The notes under the pieces are model-generated. The model was not told where the DNA came from. It saw only the letters and a program-made list of their open reading frames with translations, and did not search any database. A program made the position numbers and the translations under genes. This document shows, one piece after another, positions 58,521-64,000 of a DNA stretch of 64,000 bases; positions within the stretch are counted from its first letter, which is position 1, and each line of letters starts with the position of its first letter. Source of the DNA: Sorex araneus (taxonomy: Eukaryota > Chordata > Mammalia > Eulipotyphla > Soricidae). The stretch covers positions 176,129,209-176,193,208 of the forward strand of contig NC_073305.1 in assembly GCF_027595985.1 (NCBI RefSeq), written 5' to 3'.

Positions 58521-58896
58521 TCACACCCACAAATTTTTTAAAAAAATCTTTAACATTAAATTTTTGCTGATAAAGATTTATTAAAAATAAACATTTAGTA
58601 AGAATAAATAAAACTGATTAGGTCAGTTAGATTAAAAAGTGTCCAGGGCTCAGCCCAGACTTGCTCTAGTAGCCTCTGAAGGGTAAAAACCAGTCCTCCT
58701 CTGGGTTTTTGCTTGTTTCAGCATCACCACAGGTTAGTGTTTAATTGGTACATCAGGTTAATTGTGTCTGAAACAGCTTTAGAAAGTTCCCCCCAACTTA
58801 CTGTTCCTCAGATCAATCTTCCTTCCCATCTCAGTTAATGATAACTTTTTTCTTTTGTTATTTTGTTTTGGGATAATTGTTGTTGATGTTATTGTA
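58521..58896. other. Unique intron 3 sequence with polyadenylation-like signals
   Basis: AATAAA occurs at about 58587-58592 and 58604-58611 (aataaataaa). These would suit the extended read-through form of the large exon, but there is no direct evidence of use. Confidence 0.3.
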
Positions 58897-59063
58897 TTGG
58901 GGGAGCAGTTTGAGCCGTATCTGGTGATGCTCAGGGCTTATTCCTAGCTCTGTACTCAGGGATCACTCCTGGTGGACTCAGGACCATATGGGGTGCTGAG
59001 GATCAAACCTGGGTCTGCTGGGTGCAAAGCAAGCACCCTTCCCACTGTACTATTTGTGACCCA
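58897..59063 (-). mobile_element. tRNA-derived SINE, minus strand
   Basis: gctcagggcttattcctagc, gatcactcctggtggactca, gaccatatggggtgctgagg, atcaaacctgggtctgctgg. Confidence 0.82.
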
Positions 59064-59337
59064 GTGAGTTCCTTTTTCAATGATAAGACAAGAAATTTCA
59101 TGAATGCCTTTGATTGCTTCCTTTTATATGCTGTTGTCTAATTTGACTGAATATTATCAATGCTAACTTTTAAATGTTATCAAGAATATCTCTTCTTACT
59201 ATCCCCATTGTCATCTCTATGGTCTGAGTTACCAATTCTCAGTGGAATATTGCTCTATTCTGTCACGTTCACATTTACCTCCTAATAGTCTTTTTACTCA
59301 GCCGCCAGAAAGATAGTTACAAAAACATAAGACTGGG

Positions 59338-59425
59338 CCAAGGTAGGTCTGTGAGAGAGCACTTGCCTCGCATGTGTGAGGCCCCGGGTCCCCAGGCACT
59401 GCCAGCATTGCCCAAGGTCCTGTCA
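59338..59425 (+). mobile_element. tRNA-Ala-like SINE head
   Basis: aggtaggtctgtgagagagc, acttgcctcgcatgtgtgag, gccccgggtccccaggcact. Confidence 0.6.
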
Positions 59426-59587
59426 CTCCTCTACATATGGTGAACGTCTCCTTGATTCAAGGGGAAGCTGCCGTGCTTTCCATGAGCTGCTGCCCCTCCC
59501 ATCTCTCCATCATAGCCTCATTTACTCTGTTCCACTCCACTAACATCTTGGTATTCCTTGAGTCTTGGCTTAAAAAAATCACTTTTT

Positions 59588-59748
59588 CAGGGCCAGAGAA
59601 ATAACACAGGAGGTTAAGGAAGGCCTTGCTGTCAGGTGCTTCGGCTGACTCTGGTTGGTCCCCCTGGGCACCCCCAGGTTCACTGAGCACAGAGTGAGTA
59701 GCTTCTGAGTACCACTAATTGTGGTATAACTCCCCACCCCAAACACGT
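59588..59748 (+). mobile_element. Old SINE, plus strand
   Basis: cagggccagagaaataacac, ggtccccctgggcaccccca, tcactgagcacagagtgagt. Confidence 0.65.
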
Positions 59749-60065
59749 CTTCAATCACACTGTCCTTTGTCTGACCCAAGGCCCTTGCTCTTGCCCTTCC
59801 ACTAGCATTTTTTTCTCTCCTTCCCATTTGCATTCATTAGGGGAAGAATGCATGATCTAATGTTAAATAAATAATAACTTATGACTGCAGAAGGTATACT
59901 ATGTGCTGGGCAAAATTCTAACTGCCAGTTTATTTCTCATGACCAGTGATAAAGTGTGCACTGTATCATTCGGTACTAGGAGCGAGTAGGTTAATTCCAC
60001 TGCCCACGTACAGATGGTAGGTCAGTTCTAACAACAAAACCCACGTTCCTTTTTCCTTTTTATGC

Positions 60066-60212
60066 TCTTGGTTTGGCGCCACACCCAGCTGTGTTCAGGA
60101 CTTCCTACTGGCTGTGTTCAGGGATCACTCCTGTGGGTGCTCAGGGGACCACGTGTAGTGCCAGGGTCGGAACCTGGGCCAGCTGTACTAGCTCTTCACT
60201 TGGCCCCAGGAG
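60066..60212 (-). mobile_element. tRNA-derived SINE, minus strand
   Basis: tggcgccacacccagctgtg, gatcactcctgtgggtgctc, ggggaccacgtgtagtgcca, ctcttcacttggccc. Confidence 0.78.
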
Positions 60213-60877
60213 CCCACATTCTAACCATGACACTCATTTCTTTGGAGACTTGAGCCTTCTGGGAAAGTGTTTCAACTTTATCTTCTAGCACTGTAAAATG
60301 TGCCCTAATACTCCACCGTGGAAATCATATGTGCCTAGTGAGAAGTTTTATAGCTTAGAGATCACAAAACGAAAGAAATAAAAAAATATAGCTATAAGAA
60401 ATAATTTGAAACAAAAAGTGGAAGGTGTAGGAAACACTTTCTTAAAGACACCCTAAAGGTGTGTTTTTGTTAAATGCCATAAATTAAGTGAACATTCTTA
60501 CCAAAAAGCAGTTTTCCAGTTTCCACTCAGATGACCTCTCTCCCCTGACAGTTTTCAGGCTTTATGGCAACCATGACATGGTCTCTAAACATATGTACAT
60601 GGGAATTTTGTAATATACAGTGCTAGTACCCTCGTCTGTATTACTGTGTTGCACACTTAGATTGCGGAGAGTACTATTCTGCAACATTTCATGTTCTTTT
60701 CTTCCCTTTATTGTGAAATTGAACTGGTGTTGACCCAGGTTTAGGTGTTATTCAAAATTTTGATACAGTGTTCCTGGATTTTTAGGGGTTTTGTTTGTTT
60801 GGTGGTTTGTTGTTTGGTTCTGTTTTGTTTTTTGTCATTTAGTGGTTTTGTTTCTATTTTTTTGACGGGGGGAGGTT
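60213..60877. other. Unique intron 3 sequence
   Basis: GT/T-rich stretch at 60780-60862 leading into the next SINE; nothing else recognised. Confidence 0.35.
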
Positions 60878-61075
60878 GGGGTGTCACACCTGGTAATGCT
60901 CGAGTTACTCGTGGCTCTGCTTTCAGGAATCACTCCTGGTGGTGCTCAGTAGACCATATCAGATGCCCAGGATCAAACTCGGCAGTGCTCAGGAGACCGT
61001 ATGGAGTGCCAGGATTGAACTTAGGTTGGGCACATGTGAGGCACGTACCCTACCCACTGTGTCACTCTGGCCCCT
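60878..61075 (-). mobile_element. SINE with internal duplication, minus strand
   Basis: The segment ggtgctcagtagaccatatc...aggatcaaactcgg (60940-60981) is followed at once by a second version, cagtgctcaggagaccgtat...gattgaacttagg (60982-61025). Either an internal tandem duplication of about 42 bases or a SINE fused to a fragment of another. Confidence 0.7.
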
Positions 61076-61645
61076 GTTCAGCATTGTCCATGGCAGTGCG
61101 AGGGATTAAATCTAAGGCCTCACACATATAAGTGCTCTCTCTCTGAATCCAGGCTGTCTGGTGTTTCCTTGACTTGTTTTAGTCAAATGAAATTGTTTCC
61201 TTTCTGAAAAACACGTTTCATTATGCTAACTAATATGTGTGTGGTGCTTTATACACAACACCCATTTTAGTACTGAATAAAGTGGCCTCACTAATACTGA
61301 TCTTAAAGCAAGAACCTTTTTCTGATCTCTTAATTTGTGTAGTATAAGTGAAAAAAGAGAGAGAGAGAAAATAACTATCTGCCTCCTAGTGTAAAATTAC
61401 ACCACTGGGGAAACTAAAAACAATAGAGAAGGAGAATTGAGCCAGATATTAGAATCATAGGAAAATATTTCTTGCAAATATTAAATACATACATTTGGTG
61501 GCAAAAATGTGTTATTTTTTATTTAGATTTTATTTAATATTTAACTTAAAAGTTTTTTAAAATGGGAATCTACTTATAAAAGGTATGTTAGGTATGTTTT
61601 GTATGTTTTCTGTCATAGAATAATGAGAAGAATGAAAGAGGTAAA
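61076..61645. other. Unique intron 3 sequence
   Basis: Includes a tRNA-like scrap at 61078-61150 (gcattgtccatggcagtgcg, gattaaatctaaggcctcac). Otherwise AT-rich and unremarkable. Confidence 0.3.
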
Positions 61646-61785
61646 TTGGGCAGAGGGAAAATACAGGCATTCAGGTGTTTGCCTTGCATGCCATTGAGTG
61701 AGACTCAGTCCCCAGCACTGCATGATCCCTACCACCATCCACCCAGCACCATAAGGCGTGGGCCCCAAAAAGCAAAAAGATAAAA
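61646..61785 (+). mobile_element. Old tRNA-derived SINE, plus strand
   Basis: attgggcagagggaaaatac, gtttgccttgcatgccattg, gactcagtccccagcactgc, ccccaaaaagcaaaaag. Confidence 0.6.
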
Positions 61786-61981
61786 AGTGGTAAATGAATG
61801 AGCATCTACCAGGACCCTACTCATCTTAGCACCAGTCTACCCTCATCTCTAAAAGAAATATTGAATCCTTAAAGAATTACAGGCATTGGGCAACAGAAAT
61901 TAAACAGCAGTCAAGGCACATGCTAGGAGTGATCAAGCAAAATGAATTACAGGCATCAGAGACAAAAAGGGTATCAGATTG

Positions 61982-62003
61982 TGGGTGTGGGTGTGGGTGT
62001 AGG
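61982..62003. repeat. GGGTGT hexamer array
   Basis: Three tandem tgtggg/gggtgt units followed by a diverged one. Short and GT-rich. Confidence 0.8.
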
Positions 62004-62454
62004 TGTTACGTGGGTAGAGGGGGGCGGGGAATAGGTTAGGGGGAAATGTCTATTTAAAGAATGCAGCCATGAAGGATTCTTATTTTATCTGCATAAGGTA
62101 TAAGGTTACTGGTCAAATAAACCAAACGTATGAAAAGTAACAACACTATATTGTTCACTATACTCTTGAGAATTTCTCATGTCTTCTCTCATTCATAGAA
62201 GTCTATTTTTTTTAATATTGGCCACTTGTGTAGGAGAATTAATAAGGAGAATGAAACACTTGTCATTTCAAACCAATTTTCCTGATTGAGGGGGCAGGTA
62301 TTTTGTTACAGTAACCAGAAGCATTCACCAAACTTAATTGCCAACTAATATAAAAGTTGAGTTCTCTTTATTATCTCTGCAAAAGTCCATATATGGTATT
62401 GATGTAGCTGTTTAATTGCTCTGTTTTTAAGCATAAATTAAAGACAGACATTTT

Positions 62455-62880
62455 TATTTTTATTTTTTAATAGTTTATTTTTAATTAGTGAGTCAACGTG
62501 AGGGTACAGTTACAGATTTATACATTTTTGTGCTCATGTTTCCCCCATACAAAGTTTGATAACCCATCCCTTCACCAATGCCCATTCTCCACCACCAGTA
62601 AACCCAACATCCCTCCCACCCTCCCCAGTCCCGTCTCCCCCCACCCAAACTGCCACTATGGCAGGGTATTCCCTTTTGTTCTCTCTCTCTGATTAGGTGT
62701 TGTGGTTTGCAATAAAGGTGTTGAGTGGCCATTGTGTTCAGTCTCTAGTCTATATTCGGCCCGCACCACCCTTTCCCCACATGACCTCCGACCACATTTT
62801 ACTTGGTGTTCCCTTCTCTGAGTTGCCCAGAATGAGAGACCAACTACTACAACACTTTTATTCATGTTATACTTCCCCTT
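62455..62880 (-). mobile_element. L1 3' UTR, minus strand, first of a tandem pair
   Basis: Poly-T/tttattttt tail, then ttaattagtgagtcaacgtg, cccatcccttcaccaatgcc, cattctccaccaccagtaaa, ctctctctctctgattaggt, cccacatgacctccgaccac. It has the same order as the neighbouring copy. Truncated before ORF2. Confidence 0.7.
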
Positions 62881-62881
62881 T

Positions 62882-63290
62882 CCTTTTTTTTTTTTTTTTA
62901 ATTTTTTATTGAGTCACCATGTGGAAAGTTACAAAGTTTTCAGGTTTAAATCTCAGTTATACAATGCTCGAATACCCATCCCTTCACCAGTGCTCATATT
63001 CCACCACCAAGAATCCCAGTATAGCTCCACCCCGCCCCCCCACGCCCCTAGCCCCCCATCCTTAGCCCCCTCCGCCTGTATAACTAATAAATTTCACTTT
63101 ACTTTCACTTTGATTGCATACAGTATTTCAACAAAATTCACTATTATTGTTTGGAGAGTCTCTCCCCTAAAGTCAGACCTGCTGAAAAGGAAGCATTAGA
63201 TAATTTGTTTTCCATTACTGAGGATGAAGAGGTATGAGGTCGAGTGACCACACTTAGCAGCCTCTCAGTTTTGGGTTTCTGTAATTTAGT
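62882..63290 (-). mobile_element. L1 3' UTR, minus strand, second of a tandem pair
   Basis: A poly-T run (62886-62900), ttttttattgagtcaccatg (the complement gives a polyadenylation AATAAA), acccatcccttcaccagtgc, tccaccaccaagaatcccag, then GC-rich and ctttgattgcatacagtatt. The same 3' end as the preceding copy but a different subfamily. Confidence 0.75.
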
Positions 63291-63513
63291 ATTTTAGTAA
63301 CTAAGTCCAGAGAGATATCTGCCAGAAGTTGCATCGTTGCCAACTTGTACTTCTCAGTTACATTATATTCCACATATGAGTGCAATCTTTCTATGTAGAC
63401 AGACATTTTTAATAGTTCAGTACTTATTTTTCCAGTTGTATTTATGATCACATCTATTGTTAGGCATTAGTATTTAAGAAGGCAATAGGTCTGTGAGTCT
63501 AAAATAAAACAGC

Positions 63514-63702
63514 AGGGGCTGGAGCGATAGCACAGTGAGTAGGGCGTTTGCCTTGCACGTGGCCAACCTGGGTTTGAATCCCAGCATCCCATATGGTCCC
63601 CTGAGCACTGCCAGGAGTAATTTCTGAGTGCAGAGCCAGGAGTTAACCCCTGAGCATTGCCGGGTGTGACCCAAAAAGCAAAAAAAATAAAAATAAAAAT
63701 AA
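63514..63702 (+). mobile_element. Young full-length SINE
   Basis: ggggctggagcgatagcaca, gggcgtttgccttgcacgtg, catatggtcccctgagcact, tgccgggtgtgacccaaaaa, then a TAAAAA-repeat tail. Few differences from the other young copies. Confidence 0.92.
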
Positions 63703-63807
63703 CTTCTTGGACTTTATGTTTTCTCTGTTCTTGTTAATTTTTTTCATCAGTATTTCCCACCATATTATAATGCTTTTCTGTAATGAGATGTAATAAAAAT
63801 GCTAATT

Positions 63808-63868
63808 GTGGGGCCAGAGTGAGAGTACAGCAGATAAGATGCTTGTCTTGCACATGGCTGATTGTATT
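63808..63868 (+). mobile_element. SINE head only
   Basis: gtggggccagagtgagagta, cagcagataagatgcttgtc, ttgcacatggctgattg, after which the SINE similarity stops. The following 130 bases to the window end were not recognised. Confidence 0.6.
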
Positions 63869-64000
63869 TTTGTTTCTGCTCTCACGCTTGTGCGTTGCCG
63901 GACTGGCTGTACCTTCCTTTCTTTGAGTTAAACATCCTCAGCATGGTTCTCTGAAGACCGTGTTTCTCTGCAAGGTGCTGAGTTGCTCGGTAGTGTGACC

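Overview
This is a mammalian nuclear genomic window carrying the 5' portion of one protein-coding gene, TAB2 (TGF-beta-activated kinase 1 binding protein 2), on the + strand. The rest is intronic or upstream DNA dense in retrotransposons. The gene call rests on the translated exons, which match TAB2 residue by residue as I remember the human protein. The host is probably a shrew (Soricidae, Sorex-like). The dominant SINE, with box A TAGCACAGCGGG and box B GGTTCGATTCC, is the tRNA-derived family I associate with shrews. There is also a decayed RTE-type LINE of the kind I recall being reported as horizontally exchanged between parasitic nematodes and the common shrew. Both points are from memory and were not searched.

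Layout: 1-5.9 kb is upstream DNA with SINEs, two RTE-tailed short elements and old L1 pieces. About 5.96-8.42 kb is a CpG island with the presumed TAB2 promoter (a YY1-type element at 6656-6667) and a non-coding first exon whose donor is at 7153/7154. Intron 1 (7154-48368, about 41 kb) is filled with SINEs, L1 fragments in antisense, and MIR/L2 relics. The first coding exon (48369-48559) carries a leader with two overlapping uORFs, the start codon at 48458 and residues 1-34. Intron 2 (48560-56398) holds an SINE dimer flanked by a single target-site duplication, the RTE fragment, a perfect 22-bp-arm inverted repeat and a sense L1 3' end. The large coding exon (56399-57893) encodes residues 35-532. 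The window ends inside intron 3, so the coiled coil and the C-terminal NZF zinc finger are not present.

How it works (family knowledge): TAB2 is a cytoplasmic ubiquitin-chain adaptor that links TRAF6-built K63 chains to the kinase TAK1 and so to NF-kB and MAPK signalling. This window supplies its promoter, leader, N-terminal CUE domain and the long disordered middle region.

The most unusual material is the RTE story. An RTE C-terminal coding fragment (52432-52707, - strand) shares its 3' end, in frame, with at least three short elements (about 712-858, 3262-3448, 20572-20630). This suggests a non-autonomous SINE family built on, and probably mobilised by, a laterally acquired RTE.
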